In this document: in pieces, positions 49,051 to 58,666 of the stretch
Numbering within the stretch: position 1 is the first letter of the stretch
Layout: each line of letters begins with the position of its first letter
Program-made: the position numbers and the translations under genes
Assembly: GCF_004295585.1 (NCBI RefSeq)
Contig: NZ_AP019400.1
Coordinates: 4,996,001-5,060,000, forward strand
DNA from: Cohnella abietis
Lineage (GTDB): Bacteria > Bacillota > Bacilli > Paenibacillales > Paenibacillaceae
Length of the DNA: 64,000 nt
Direction of reading: 5' to 3'
The notes under the pieces: model-generated
Seen by the model: only the letters and a program-made list of their open reading frames with translations
What the model was told of the DNA's origin: nothing
The model's database searches: none

Positions 49051-51090
49051 CTATTGCTCAGCAACAGTTTCTTCAATATCCGTTGGTACGACTGGCTTAC
49101 GAGGTGTCCCTGACAATCCAATCTTCTCATCATAGGCATCGAAGATTTTACGTGCGATTGGGGCAGCACCCCAACCTCCATAACCACCTTCGGGAATGAT
49201 AACAGCAACGGCCAATTTAGGTTTAACGGCAGGTGCATAAGCAATGAACACGGCATTCTCAACCTTCGGTTGATTTCCTACAGCCTGCTGGGAGGTTCCC
49301 GTTTTACGTAAAAACGTGTAAGGAACACCCTCAAAGCCCTGCACTTTAACCTGACCCATACCTGCTTCAATCGCGTCCCAATAAGACTTAGAAAAATCGA
49401 CTGTGTTTAGAACCTCGGCTTGAAACGGCTGTGTTACATTACCATCGACATCTCTAATCTCATTGACGAACTGCGGCCTCATTCTTTTGCCATGGCTGGC
49501 CAAGGTTGCCGTGTATTGTGCTAGCTGAAGCGCCGTATACCGGCCTTGCTGCCCCCACGCAGCCCGTACAAGGGCGGATTGCGAGCTTGCTTTATCAGCT
49601 TCATGAAAATAATCCACGACGCCTGCCGACTCGTTAGGCAAGAGGCTACCAGTCGTAACGCCTAGACCAAACTGTTTCATGTATCTGTCCCATACATTTA
49701 CTCCTTCGGCACCTTTATATTTTATGTTCAAATTGTTACCCACCATCGCCGACATGAACGCATTAGATGACTTTGCTATAGCTTGTGTCGCGTTAATCGA
49801 GCCATTCACTGCATTACTGGCATTACGGACCTTTACCTTGTGCCCTTCTTTACCAAATTCAAAGTAGCCAATATCATTGTATCTAGTAGACGTTGTAAAC
49901 AGCTTTTCGTTTAGACCAACAAGGATGGACAATGGCTTCTGTGTTGATCCCAAATATACGAGCGAGGAAGGATGATTTTTACGCTCCTTATCATCCGTGT
50001 AGGGTGGGAATACTTCTCTAATCGCGCCGTTATATTGGAAAAACTGTACAGCATCAAGATCCTTCTGGCTAATGCCCCCCTGCCAGACGCTTGGATCATA
50101 GTCCGGCATACTTGCCATAGCTACGATTTTACCAGTCTCAACCTCCATAGCTACTGCGTATCCAGTCGTTGCGTTAGCTTTTTCCTGTTTACTGGATGAG
50201 TTACGTATTTTTTTAATTTGATCCGTAATAGCTTGCTGTGCAATCAATTGAATGTCTTTATTAATCGTCAAATACAAATTCTCGCCTTTGATTGGCTTCG
50301 TTAGCTTCATCGGACCAATAATTAAGCTATCCTTATCTACCGGGTATTCCTTAACACCATTTCGGCCTCTCAGCTCGTCCTGGTACATGTACTCAAGTCC
50401 ATCCACTCCGACGGCCTCGGATTCCAAATACTGCATCGTTCTATCTGGCTGGTCTTTATTAATTTCCTTATATTTAGGTATGCTCGTTGCACCGCTCAAT
50501 TTCTTCATATACCCGACCAATTGCACCGCTACCTGGTCTGGACTATATTGGCGAATACTCTCCTCGATAACATCAATGCCCTTAAATTGCTCTCTATTTT
50601 CCGAGAAATAAGCGATTTCTTCTTTGGTTAAGCCCGATTTAATTCGACGTGGCTGGTAAGGATAGTGCACCCTCCCCGTAAAATCCATATCATCATAGAC
50701 ATCTTCTGCCGTAATCGGCTTTGCTTTCTTATCGCCTAACCTGTCAAATACCTCAACAAGGCTCCTTGCCAAAGCTTGACCTGCTTCCTTCTTCGTCTTC
50801 GTATCCAATGTATAATATAACGATTGCGTAGAAATCGAGTAAGCAATAGCCCTTCCTTCTGAATCATAGATGTTTCCACGAATAGGTGGTACTGCAACCG
50901 GTCTTGTACCAATCTCATGCTCTCTTTCCCTTAAGGAAGGACCTTCGACGAACTGCAAATAAGCTAATCTGACGATTAACATCGAAAAAACAAAAAACGT
51001 AAAAAAGAAAAAAACATTGAGACGGAAGCTAAAATGCCTGCGATTTCTAAGCTCTCGCTTCTGCTCTTCTTCTGTAAGGTTACTGCTCAC
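49051..51090 (-). CDS. Class B penicillin-binding protein (PBP2-type transpeptidase)
   Basis: A 679-residue D,D-transpeptidase that cross-links peptidoglycan. One N-terminal membrane anchor (about 24-46), a pedestal domain (RPVAVPPIRGNIYDSEGRAIA), then the transpeptidase domain with all three motifs: S382-T-Q-K385, S441-S-N443 and K596-T-G598. The pattern is closest to elongation-type PBP2 enzymes of Firmicutes. Its GTG start overlaps the stop of the transglutaminase-like gene (GTGA), so the two are translationally coupled. Confidence 0.93.
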   Translation of the reverse strand: MSSNLTEEEQKRELRNRRHFSFRLNVFFFFTFFVFSMLIVRLAYLQFVEGPSLREREHEIGTRPVAVPPIRGNIYDSEGRAIAYSISTQSLYYTLDTKTKKEAGQALARSLVEVFDRLGDKKAKPITAEDVYDDMDFTGRVHYPYQPRRIKSGLTKEEIAYFSENREQFKGIDVIEESIRQYSPDQVAVQLVGYMKKLSGATSIPKYKEINKDQPDRTMQYLESEAVGVDGLEYMYQDELRGRNGVKEYPVDKDSLIIGPMKLTKPIKGENLYLTINKDIQLIAQQAITDQIKKIRNSSSKQEKANATTGYAVAMEVETGKIVAMASMPDYDPSVWQGGISQKDLDAVQFFQYNGAIREVFPPYTDDKERKNHPSSLVYLGSTQKPLSILVGLNEKLFTTSTRYNDIGYFEFGKEGHKVKVRNASNAVNGSINATQAIAKSSNAFMSAMVGNNLNIKYKGAEGVNVWDRYMKQFGLGVTTGSLLPNESAGVVDYFHEADKASSQSALVRAAWGQQGRYTALQLAQYTATLASHGKRMRPQFVNEIRDVDGNVTQPFQAEVLNTVDFSKSYWDAIEAGMGQVKVQGFEGVPYTFLRKTGTSQQAVGNQPKVENAVFIAYAPAVKPKLAVAVIIPEGGYGGWGAAPIARKIFDAYDEKIGLSGTPRKPVVPTDIEETVAEQ

Positions 51091-52214
51091 CCGGTAATTC
51101 CTCCTTGCCGTATATGTGTATCGGTAAAATCGGACGTATCAAACCAGTTGCCCGACTTTGCCCAAGTAGAGTCCAAAGGTAACCATCGCTGCTGTTCTGT
51201 TAGATAAACCTCATTCCAAGCGTGAGGGCCATACCCTCCGCGACCATCATAGCCTAGCCCTGTTACAACCCGAACATCTAAATTGACAGCTCTAGCCATT
51301 GCTGCATAGAGCCTAGCATAATCAATACATACTCCCTTACGGGTAGTAAAAGTATGTTCCGGGTTCTGTTCCCACCAATCGCCTTGCTCTTCATAGGCTT
51401 TCACTTTCTCGTTGTCGTAAGTCACTCTGCTTCCTACCCAATCATATAAAGCACGCGCCTTATCCTCATCTCCATCTTTACCTTTAGTAACCGAAATTGC
51501 AGCTTGCACAATATCATCTGGCAGATCGGCATCGATGACATCGTAGCGTTTCTGCCATAGCTGATCCAGCTCACTGGACATCGCTTGTGCAAAAACAGGT
51601 AGCTGTTTCTCTAACATATTTCCCGCAGCCGGACGTATAACTTGGGAGGCAACCTCCCGATACAAGGTGGATTGTTGAATATAATCTGTCATAGGACCTT
51701 GCGGAAATAAGGCGCAATATGCGAATAGCAGTGATGTAAACAACAAAGCTCTACCTGTGCCAAGGGCTGTTCCGATTAAGCCCCCTACCGAACGGCTCAC
51801 CGATCCCCCTGTTGGCACAATGGAGAAGGGAAACGAGATGACAGAGGCCAAGACACGGGTAAACAGCGCTGTAGCAAGTCGAATGATTGTGTGAAACACA
51901 AGAAATAAAGCAGCAAATCGAAACAATGGTAAGTCACGAAGTCCTGATAATGCCGTGTATCCAAACTGCTTGAACAACGAGGTGTTAGGCTCTGGACGAA
52001 CTAAGCTACGCTCTAATAGCCAAGTCTGCAGATGCGGAGAGACCGCCCATGCTGCCATTGCTGACAGCACAACTGCAAGAATAGCTACTACTGCACCCAC
52101 TAGGAAAAACAAGAGCTGCCTGACCGAGCCAGAAGCCCCTCGCCTTACTCCTTGAATTAAGGAGAAGACGACGACAATTACTAGCAGCCATGTTACCAGA
52201 TTAGCATCTAACAT
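51087..52214 (-). CDS. Membrane protein with transglutaminase-like domain
   Basis: A 375-residue protein. The N-terminal half is a CvpA-like membrane part with four helices (LVTWLLVIVVVFSLIQGVRRG; GGSVSRSVGGLIGTALG). The C-terminal half is an extracytoplasmic transglutaminase/protease-like domain with the triad C296 (GVCIDYARL), H331 (GPHAWNEV) and D348 (LPLDSTW). It could act as a cysteine protease or cross-linking enzyme at the wall. Its tight coupling to a PBP gene suggests a cell-wall role; this is inference. Confidence 0.85.
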   Translation of the reverse strand: MLDANLVTWLLVIVVVFSLIQGVRRGASGSVRQLLFFLVGAVVAILAVVLSAMAAWAVSPHLQTWLLERSLVRPEPNTSLFKQFGYTALSGLRDLPLFRFAALFLVFHTIIRLATALFTRVLASVISFPFSIVPTGGSVSRSVGGLIGTALGTGRALLFTSLLFAYCALFPQGPMTDYIQQSTLYREVASQVIRPAAGNMLEKQLPVFAQAMSSELDQLWQKRYDVIDADLPDDIVQAAISVTKGKDGDEDKARALYDWVGSRVTYDNEKVKAYEEQGDWWEQNPEHTFTTRKGVCIDYARLYAAMARAVNLDVRVVTGLGYDGRGGYGPHAWNEVYLTEQQRWLPLDSTWAKSGNWFDTSDFTDTHIRQGGITG

Positions 52215-52240
52215 TGTTCACCCATCGCCGTTCATTCGTA

Positions 52241-52678
52241 TTACTTAGTAGCCGAAGCTCTTGCTTTGACCACAAAATCGCGAACAGCGCCTTCCATTTT
52301 CCAAGTTCCCAAAGATACACCTTTAAGCTTCACGGTCACTTCACCAGAATTAGGTATGCCATTAAGCTCTAAATTAGTTGTTGTTATAGAATAGCTACCG
52401 TCCTTGTTATTGACATAGGTAGCCTTACTTGCTTCACCAGCCATCGCTTTAATCGCTTGATCCTTGGCCTCGCTCGTTACCTTGCTACCGATCTTCTCGA
52501 TATCATCTATGCTGTATCCTCCGTATGTAACAATCCCAATGATAATAGCAGCTATCAATATCCATTTAATCACGGTTTTAACTAATTTCATAATGACAAA
52601 TATAGCCACAATAGCTGCAACTACAATAAGCCAATTGTCCTTCAAAAATTGAACCCACAAATCCGTATCCAAATTCAT
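52241..52678 (-). CDS. Membrane-anchored hypothetical protein
   Basis: A 145-residue protein from ATG 52678 (GGGGGAG 5 bases upstream). It has two close hydrophobic helices (about 15-50, IVVAAIVAIFVIMKLV; WILIAAIIIGIVTYGG) and an extracytoplasmic domain of about 90 residues. I do not recognise a family. It lies 26 bp upstream of the transglutaminase-like gene and is probably the first gene of the wall operon. Confidence 0.7.
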   Translation of the reverse strand: MNLDTDLWVQFLKDNWLIVVAAIVAIFVIMKLVKTVIKWILIAAIIIGIVTYGGYSIDDIEKIGSKVTSEAKDQAIKAMAGEASKATYVNNKDGSYSITTTNLELNGIPNSGEVTVKLKGVSLGTWKMEGAVRDFVVKARASATK

Positions 52679-52853
52679 ATAATCTCCCCCATAAAAAAGC
52701 AATTTTTCGATATCCATAATGCACCTATTATACCGTAATGCCGTAGTCCACGTAAACGACCGTCATATCCGCGGTCCAAGCTACGTAAAAGTAGGATAAG
52801 CCGCTCTTGCGGACAAGGGGTACTAACATCCCCATAAAAGGAGGTAACGGCTA

Positions 52854-54059
52854 TTGAAAACCGCCGTATGGCTTTATTTATTTTTGTTTGTCGCTTTTTT
52901 TGATTTGCATGCCCAATACCCGATGCTAACCCCTTTCGCCGTTTCTATGGGCGCTGCACCCTCTTTCATTGGCTTGGTCATGGGGATGTACTCTTTGACG
53001 CATCTGCCCGGAAACTTGATAGCCGGCTTCGCGGTTGACCGCTTCGGCAGCCGATTGTTTATTGCTGCAAGTCTAACCGGTGCAGGAATTTTATTGCTAT
53101 TCCAATCCCGTGTAACTGATCCGTGGCAGCTCCTGTATATCCGCTCAATTAGTGGATTCGTCTTGGCCTTCCTGTCGCCGGCTTGTATGTCTCTGCTAGC
53201 CAGACTTGCAAGGGATCACATTCACCAAGGAAAGCTTATGGCTGGCAATGGACTTGTGCACACGATAGCATCCGTCGTTTCTCCAGCAGCAGGCGCCTAT
53301 CTGGCAGCAACGGTCGGTTTTGCCCACTCATTTGCCATTCTGGGATGGGTTCTACTGTTTACAGGTATAGCTTCCTTATGGTTTGTGAAGGAGCCTTCTA
53401 GAACTGCGGAAGAAATTGCTGCTGTTGCTAAGAAGACCAAGCCTGTCAATCCCTCACCCGCGATTGCAGTGGAAGGCAGTGGATCTTCTAGCTCTCGATT
53501 TCCATGGTCTATTTTCGCATTACCGGTGGGACTCTCGTGCGCTCAAGGTATTTTGTCATTTGAATTACCACTTCGCGGCTCAGGCAGCCAGACTATTATG
53601 ACTACGGGTATTTTATTTTCTATCGTGAGTCTGGGTGCGCTTGTTACATTAGGAATGCTATTCCTCAATCGTTATTTACCCTACTCTCGTACAATTGTAG
53701 GCGTTCTGCTGCTCGCTATTTGTTACTATGGCTTAGCCTCGAACTGGCCAATCCCTCTTCTCTTGCTGCTCTTCATCATTGGTATGGCGAAAGGGGTAAT
53801 CTTCCCGGCTATGACCTCTTTCCTGCTTCAGTTAAGCGGGGCATCTCGTTACGGTAGAACCTTTTCGTTCCTGTCGATATCTCTATCGATAGGCTCATTC
53901 CTAGGTCCTGTGGCCGCTGGAGCAGTCAGAGATCATTTCTCGCCCTATTTTCTTTCTTTTCTTGCCCTAATGATTGCATTAGCTCTGCTGTTTCCACGCT
54001 CTTCATTCCAAGAGAACTGGAACCCGAGTGCAACAACTCCGCCAGTATCGGGGCATTAG
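52854..54059 (+). CDS. MFS transporter
   Basis: A 401-residue major facilitator with 12 predicted helices and a TTG start 9 bases after AAAGGAGG. Motif A appears as GFAVDRFGSRLFI. A glycine-rich helix 5 (IASVVSPAAGAYLAATVG) suggests an exporter. A polar central loop (about 180-210) separates the halves. Substrate unknown; it is a single gene divergent from the wall operon. Confidence 0.85.
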   Translation: MKTAVWLYLFLFVAFFDLHAQYPMLTPFAVSMGAAPSFIGLVMGMYSLTHLPGNLIAGFAVDRFGSRLFIAASLTGAGILLLFQSRVTDPWQLLYIRSISGFVLAFLSPACMSLLARLARDHIHQGKLMAGNGLVHTIASVVSPAAGAYLAATVGFAHSFAILGWVLLFTGIASLWFVKEPSRTAEEIAAVAKKTKPVNPSPAIAVEGSGSSSSRFPWSIFALPVGLSCAQGILSFELPLRGSGSQTIMTTGILFSIVSLGALVTLGMLFLNRYLPYSRTIVGVLLLAICYYGLASNWPIPLLLLLFIIGMAKGVIFPAMTSFLLQLSGASRYGRTFSFLSISLSIGSFLGPVAAGAVRDHFSPYFLSFLALMIALALLFPRSSFQENWNPSATTPPVSGH

Positions 54060-54221
54060 AGCTCGATGACGTTGTGCTATGACTCATTCCTTCCCATTGT
54101 TCTAGGCACTTGCACATGTCAAGACCTAGATAAAGGCATATCATACCCTATAGCCTAAGGCCCATTAGCCTAAATTCCAGTAAATGGCCAATCCTAGAGC
54201 TACTAAAGTGGGGTGACGCAC

Positions 54222-54314
54222 ATGTCCCAAATTGCCGGAGGCGGTTATGGAACGACAACTACCATTACGATTGTTCTGTTTATTCTTTTAGTTATCGTGC
54301 TGCGCGCCTGTTAA
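54222..54314 (+). CDS. YjcZ-family mini membrane protein
   Basis: A 30-codon gene. The peptide is a Gly-rich start (SQIAGGGYGTTTT) and one helix (ITIVLFILLVIVLRAC), matching the Bacillales YjcZ/tiny-transmembrane family often made in sporulation. Ribosome binding is weak (GGGGTG). A GC-rich terminator follows at 54340-54360. Confidence 0.82.
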   Translation: MSQIAGGGYGTTTTITIVLFILLVIVLRAC

Positions 54315-54339
54315 GCCTATTCTCGTTGCGCGCTTAGAC

Positions 54340-54363
54340 GGGCCGCTCTGCTCGCGGCCCCTT
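54340..54363 (+). terminator. Terminator of the YjcZ-like gene
   Basis: GGGCCGC (54340-54346) pairs with GCGGCCC (54354-54360) followed by CTTTAATG. Confidence 0.7.
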
Positions 54364-54444
54364 TAATGTTATCCGGCTCTGTTGCGTGGTACACTATCAT
54401 TAGTTAAACTCAACACTACGCCGTTCCAGCACCGGAGGATAATT

Positions 54445-54798
54445 ATGAATATTGCCATCATCGTCGAAGGAAAGAACGACAAAAGTCGGCTCTCCCGCGT
54501 CCTTTCTTCCGAAATCCCAATTTACTGTACCTTTGGCACTCTGAGTACAAACCGCATTGAGACATTACGGAAAGAAATCGGTAACCGTCATGTTTATTTG
54601 TTCACGGACCCTGACTCATCCGGTCGTCGAATACGAGGGGTGCTTCGTGATGTGTTTCCAGATGCTGATCATATCTATACGCGGAGGGGCTATAGTGGGG
54701 TTGAAGGTACTCCGGAGGAATATCTTATACAGCAATTAGAGAAGGCAGGGCTTCAAGAATATATTCTGTATGAAAAACCGCTCGATCCTCCTACTTGA
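54445..54798 (+). CDS. Toprim-domain protein
   Basis: A 117-residue protein from ATG 54445 (GGAGG 6 bases upstream). It is essentially a lone Toprim fold: E8 (IVEGKND) and D55/D57 (LFTDPDSSGRRIR) are the metal-binding residues of DnaG-type primases, topoisomerases and RNase M5. It resembles the small primase-like/RNase M5-related proteins but lacks the extra C-terminal region of RnmV. It may cleave or process nucleic acid; no substrate is known. Confidence 0.8.
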   Translation: MNIAIIVEGKNDKSRLSRVLSSEIPIYCTFGTLSTNRIETLRKEIGNRHVYLFTDPDSSGRRIRGVLRDVFPDADHIYTRRGYSGVEGTPEEYLIQQLEKAGLQEYILYEKPLDPPT

Positions 54799-54815
54799 AA
54801 TAGGAAAACGAGCGG
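54778..54815 (-). terminator. Terminator of sco
   Basis: CCGCTCG pairs with CGAGCGG; on the minus strand TTTTTC follows. The stem overlaps the last codons and stop of the convergent Toprim gene. Confidence 0.8.
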
Positions 54816-54847
54816 TATTATGTCTAACTATTTTATTATAAGTCCTG

Positions 54848-55582
54848 CTACAGAAGGCTCTTAATCATCTTGGCCATATCGCTTGGTGTTTTAGTTCCCT
54901 CGATATAGTCATTGGCATTAATCAAATCACGAATTTGACCCTTTTTATCAAGCAACACAATTAAATTCATATGAAAATAGTTACCATCCGGATCTTTCCC
55001 AACTAAGATGCCATATTTCTTGGCTAAAGCTGCTATCTCTTCCTCAACGTCCCCACGCAGAAACTTCCACCCGCTTGGATCCGTATCGAACATTTTCGCA
55101 TATTTCTTAAGGACATCCGTTGTATCGTGCATTGGGTCGATTGTAACAGACAGGAACTCCACTTTATTGCCGAACACGCCATCTTCCTTTAGCTCGTCCT
55201 GAACTTTAGACATCAAAGCAGTCGTAGGTGGACATACGTCTGGACAATTTGCGAAGAAGAAATAAAGCAGCCGAGCCTTGCCATCCGTATTGCTCAGAGT
55301 AACCGTATTCCCATCCGTATCCGGATAAGAAAATTCCGCCCCCTGATCAAGCACTGGCAGCTCCTCCGATTTATTCTGCTGAGCCAGAATGAAATAACCC
55401 ATGACGATACACATACAAAGGACAATTAAAGAGAATCCATACCGCTTCACCCAAGACTGCTGCTTGGACTGATTTTTCGAATCATTAGAATAAGGCATTT
55501 CAACGGTTGACTCATCGTGAGCCTCCGTTGTGGAAGGCTGAGCTTGTTCAATATTAGATTGATTATTAGATTTATCATCCAT
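54848..55582 (-). CDS. SCO1/SenC-type copper chaperone
   Basis: A 244-residue membrane-anchored thioredoxin-fold protein that delivers copper to the CuA site of cytochrome oxidase. A polar N-terminus of about 45 residues precedes one helix (about 49-66). The copper ligands are C113 and C117 (CPDVC) and H204 (YFHMNL). It is 9 bp after ctaB, so heme O synthesis and copper insertion genes form an operon. The long polar N-terminal tail before the helix is unusual. Confidence 0.92.
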   Translation of the reverse strand: MDDKSNNQSNIEQAQPSTTEAHDESTVEMPYSNDSKNQSKQQSWVKRYGFSLIVLCMCIVMGYFILAQQNKSEELPVLDQGAEFSYPDTDGNTVTLSNTDGKARLLYFFFANCPDVCPPTTALMSKVQDELKEDGVFGNKVEFLSVTIDPMHDTTDVLKKYAKMFDTDPSGWKFLRGDVEEEIAALAKKYGILVGKDPDGNYFHMNLIVLLDKKGQIRDLINANDYIEGTKTPSDMAKMIKSLL

Positions 55583-55591
55583 TGTAAAATT

Positions 55592-56449
55592 TTACACTCC
55601 GTTCGTATCCAAGATCATCGTTAGAAACATAATCATCAAATAATTAATCGAAATCATAAAGTCGGCTTTTGCCCACTTCTCATCGTTCTTAGTACCCAAT
55701 CCAGTAATGGCATGGACCAACCAAATAAGAGCTATCCCGACAGACAGGATGAGAAAATAAATCCCTACATAGTCGTAGGTGTACATCAGAATAGAAGCAG
55801 GAATAAGCAACAAAATGTACGGGAGCATCTGCCATTTGGTACGGGTTACACCTTTGACGACCGGTAATAAGGGGTAGCCTGCAGCTCTATACTCTTCCTT
55901 ACGTCTTATAGCAAGAGACCAGAAATGAGCAGGCTGCCACAAGAATAGCAAGGCGAATAAAATCCATGCACCTGTATCGATTTCATTCGTAACTGCGCAG
56001 TATCCAATAACAGGCGGCATCGCGCCGGACACTCCGCCTATCGATGTGCTCCAGGTTGAGCTGCGCTTAAGCCACATTGTATAAATAACTACGTAGACGA
56101 ACATCCCTAGGAGGCCTAACCAACCTGAAAGGGGATTTACTAGGGCGAAAAGGACAATTAATCCCACAATACCGAGCACTACAGCATAACCAAGTACAAA
56201 TTTCGGAGTCATTCTGTTTTGCGGAAGGGCTCTGTTTTTCGTGCGCTCCATTTTCAAATCATGTTCGCGATCCAAATAGTTATTGAAAACACAAGCGGAA
56301 GCCATGGTCAGCGCAGAACCAAGAAGCATCCATATTAAGGGCCATATCGCGAGGTCCCATTTGGAAGCGACCCAGTAACCACCGAATGCCGCAATTAGAT
56401 TCATACGAATAATTCCCGGCTTGGTTAGAGCCACAAGATCTTTAAACAC
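55592..56449 (-). CDS. ctaB: Heme O synthase (protoheme IX farnesyltransferase)
   Basis: A 285-residue UbiA-type prenyltransferase with about nine helices that adds farnesyl to heme b. The first Asp-rich motif is NNYLDREHDLKMERTKNRALP and the second region is YTMWLKRSSTWSTSIGGVSGA, both typical of CtaB. It is the first gene of the ctaB-sco unit. Its product feeds CtaA, encoded at 42.2 kb. Confidence 0.95.
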   Translation of the reverse strand: MFKDLVALTKPGIIRMNLIAAFGGYWVASKWDLAIWPLIWMLLGSALTMASACVFNNYLDREHDLKMERTKNRALPQNRMTPKFVLGYAVVLGIVGLIVLFALVNPLSGWLGLLGMFVYVVIYTMWLKRSSTWSTSIGGVSGAMPPVIGYCAVTNEIDTGAWILFALLFLWQPAHFWSLAIRRKEEYRAAGYPLLPVVKGVTRTKWQMLPYILLLIPASILMYTYDYVGIYFLILSVGIALIWLVHAITGLGTKNDEKWAKADFMISINYLMIMFLTMILDTNGV

Positions 56450-56747
56450 GGTGTTCCTCCTTTATGCATCACAAAGCTGCATAACCTGACGTTTGTTCAA
56501 TGATACCTTATATCTTCAATCATTGACAATGTTCGCTCATCCGTGTTCATTAAATCGCCACTGCCTGTGAACATGGTGCGAACTGCCGTATAAATCCAGC
56601 CGCTTACAGTCACATAATTCGGGCACCCGAAATACACTGTATTGCGACAGTAGCCTAAGGCAAAATCATAAGTCATAGGCGCTTGATAATTCCAACTCCC
56701 GAAGATTGTCCGAATGTTTATTAATTTAATTTCAAGGAGGATTTACA
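56450..56747. other. Divergent intergenic region between ctaB and gerQ
   Basis: This 298-bp gap should hold the promoters of ctaB (minus) and gerQ (plus). A CATA-rich segment near 56666-56676 could be a mother-cell sigma element, but I cannot fix a matching -35. A 59-codon frame on the minus strand (56497-56676) lacks a ribosome-binding site. Confidence 0.4.
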
Positions 56748-57224
56748 ATGTACAACAAAATGCCATGGCCGGTTTATCCGCAAAATCAAGCACCTACTTC
56801 TATGATGCCTATGGGAATGCCCGCTTCTAACATGATGTCTACTGGGACACCTGGTGCTACTATTATGCCCAATATGGCGATGATGCAAGGTATGTCGCCC
56901 CCGCCAGTCACCAATGGGGTACCTATCCTGCAAAACGGCATGACATTGCCAGCACCACCGACTCAAGAAGAATCCTATGTGGAAAACATTCTTCGTATGA
57001 ACCTCGGTAAAGTAGCGACACTGTATATGACCTATGAAAATAACTCCGAGTGGAACGCCAAAATCTTCAAAGGCGTGCTGGAAGCTGCCGGTCGGGATCA
57101 TATTATTATTAGTGATCCTGTTACGGGCAAACGCTACTTACTCCTTACTCTGAATCTGGATTATATCACATTCGATGAGCCCATTAATTATAATCTTCCA
57201 TTCGGCTCTAATCCTAATCGTTGA
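56748..57224 (+). CDS. gerQ: Spore coat protein GerQ
   Basis: A 158-residue protein. The C-terminal 80 residues match GerQ closely (SYVENILRMNLGKVATLYMT; EWNAKIFKGVLEAAGRDHII; KRYLLLTLNLDYITFDEPI). GerQ is cross-linked into the inner coat by transglutaminase and is needed for cortex-lytic enzyme CwlJ and normal germination. The N-terminal half is rich in Met, Pro, Gly and Ala, a low-complexity region usual for coat proteins. AAGGAGG lies 7 bases upstream. It converges on and overlaps the next gene by 11 bp. Confidence 0.93.
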   Translation: MYNKMPWPVYPQNQAPTSMMPMGMPASNMMSTGTPGATIMPNMAMMQGMSPPPVTNGVPILQNGMTLPAPPTQEESYVENILRMNLGKVATLYMTYENNSEWNAKIFKGVLEAAGRDHIIISDPVTGKRYLLLTLNLDYITFDEPINYNLPFGSNPNR

Positions 57225-57519
57225 TCGCTACAGGACGGAAAATCCAAATACGCAAGCCTTCATCGTTTCCTTTAACCCATTGTATCATTTCATTCCAAGA
57301 ACGCCCCTCGCGGCGTTCTTTCTCTAATTTAGCGGCTTCTTCTATTGTTGCTGTCGATTGAAGCTCTACATAAATTCCGGGCTGCTCCGTGTTTTCCAGA
57401 AGCTTAATTCCTAGCCAAAGCTCAGGATGCGACTGAACCCATTCGTGATAAGCTTCGCGGTGCATTTCCGGAATAAAGTATTCACAGAAAAGGATCAATT
57501 TTATCATTACTCCCTTCAT
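57214..57519 (-). CDS. Conserved hypothetical protein
   Basis: A 101-residue soluble protein with an alternating alpha/beta pattern (MIKLILFCEYFIPEMHREAY; GIYVELQSTATIEEAAKLEK), possibly a dimeric ferredoxin-like fold; I do not recognise a family. The ATG at the fifth codon is an alternative start. Its 3' end overlaps gerQ by 11 bp. Confidence 0.7.
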   Translation of the reverse strand: MKGVMIKLILFCEYFIPEMHREAYHEWVQSHPELWLGIKLLENTEQPGIYVELQSTATIEEAAKLEKERREGRSWNEMIQWVKGNDEGLRIWIFRPVAIND

Positions 57520-57569
57520 ATTTCTGCGTTAATACGTCCATACTGAAGCAACAAGGAGGTTGATTTCAC

Positions 57570-58553
57570 ATGGATACCGGCACGCATTTTGTGTACGGCT
57601 TGGGATTAGGTGGATTGGCAATGGTTGATCCCGTCATCTCTTCCCACGTTTATGGTCCCATTGCCATACTCATCGGCACGGTCGTAGGCTCTAACGCACC
57701 AGATTTAGATGGCTTACTTAGATTTAAGAGCAATGCCGATTATATCAAAAATCATCGGGGATTGTCCCATTCCTTCCCAGCCATTCTAGGCTGGACTGCA
57801 TTGATTACTACGGTCATTTCACTAAGCTTTCGCGATATCCCCTGGTGGCACATTGGCTTCTGGGTATTGTTAGCCGTAGTTGTTCATGTGACAGCAGATT
57901 TATTTAACTCTTACGGAACGCAAGCTTTTCGCCCAGTCAGCAGGCAATGGGTTGCTTGGAACATCATCCATATCTTTGACCCTTTTATATTTTTCTCCCA
58001 TCTCCTTGCCATACTGCTCTGGGTTTCGGGTATTGCTACTCCACAGGTTATTTTCCCGGTTCTCTATATTTTGCTAGCCGTATATTATAGCTGGAGAACG
58101 TTGGTTCACCGACGGCTAGCCAAAAAAATACCGATGCAAGATAAAGAAGGCAGCAACGGGGATCGTTACTCTTTACTCCCTACTATCTCCTTGTATCGCT
58201 GGAATCTGGTGAGGATTTCGCAGGATTGTACCTATAGCATCGGTGAGTGGGATAACGGCAAGCTAAGATGGGTTGATGTTCTTAAATGCGATGAGCATCC
58301 CGCCATTGAGGCTTCGAAGAAGAGTGCTGATGTACAAGCTTTCTTAAGCGTTACTCCTTTTCCCTGCGGTCATGTCAAAACCCAAACATGGGGTTATGAG
58401 GTACAATGGGTTGATATTCGTTACCGTTACCGCAAACAATATCCGTTCGTTGCTGTTGTGTTGACGGATCTAAATTATGCCCCTCTGCAATCTTATGTAG
58501 GATGGCTGAGCGACGAACGCTTGGAGAAAAGATTAAAAATGAATACGTACTAA
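57570..58553 (+). CDS. YfhP/YdjM-type membrane-bound metal-dependent hydrolase
   Basis: A 327-residue protein. The N-terminal half is a membrane domain of the YdjM (DUF457) family with metal-binding motifs DTGTHFVYG at the start, SNAPDLDGLLRFK, HRGLSHSFPA and VVVHVTADLFNSYGTQAF. The C-terminal 130 residues are soluble (WNLVRISQDCTYSIGEWDNG). B. subtilis YfhP has the same layout. The reaction is unknown. Confidence 0.87.
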   Translation: MDTGTHFVYGLGLGGLAMVDPVISSHVYGPIAILIGTVVGSNAPDLDGLLRFKSNADYIKNHRGLSHSFPAILGWTALITTVISLSFRDIPWWHIGFWVLLAVVVHVTADLFNSYGTQAFRPVSRQWVAWNIIHIFDPFIFFSHLLAILLWVSGIATPQVIFPVLYILLAVYYSWRTLVHRRLAKKIPMQDKEGSNGDRYSLLPTISLYRWNLVRISQDCTYSIGEWDNGKLRWVDVLKCDEHPAIEASKKSADVQAFLSVTPFPCGHVKTQTWGYEVQWVDIRYRYRKQYPFVAVVLTDLNYAPLQSYVGWLSDERLEKRLKMNTY

Positions 58554-58557
58554 CTGA

Positions 58558-58592
58558 CAAGCGGGATGCCTGATTTACGGGCTTCCCGCTTG
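58558..58592 (+). terminator. Terminator of the YfhP-like gene
   Basis: CAAGCGGGA-GCC (58558-58570) pairs with GGGC-TCCCGCTTG (58579-58592), with one mismatch. Confidence 0.8.
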
Positions 58593-58622
58593 ACGTTTAT
58601 AGACTATAAGCGCACAATATGA

Positions 58623-58648
58623 AAAGCCCGAGGCAAGCCCCGGGCTTT
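58623..58648 (-). terminator. Terminator of the SASP gene
   Basis: AAAGCCCG pairs with CGGGCTTT; TTTTC follows on the minus strand. Confidence 0.85.
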
Positions 58649-58666
58649 CGGTGCAGGACAATGTCC

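Noticed and set aside
56497..56676. 59-codon minus-strand frame between ctaB and gerQ
   Set aside because: No ribosome-binding site near the ATG and no recognisable family; the region is needed for two promoters. Could be reconsidered if conserved.
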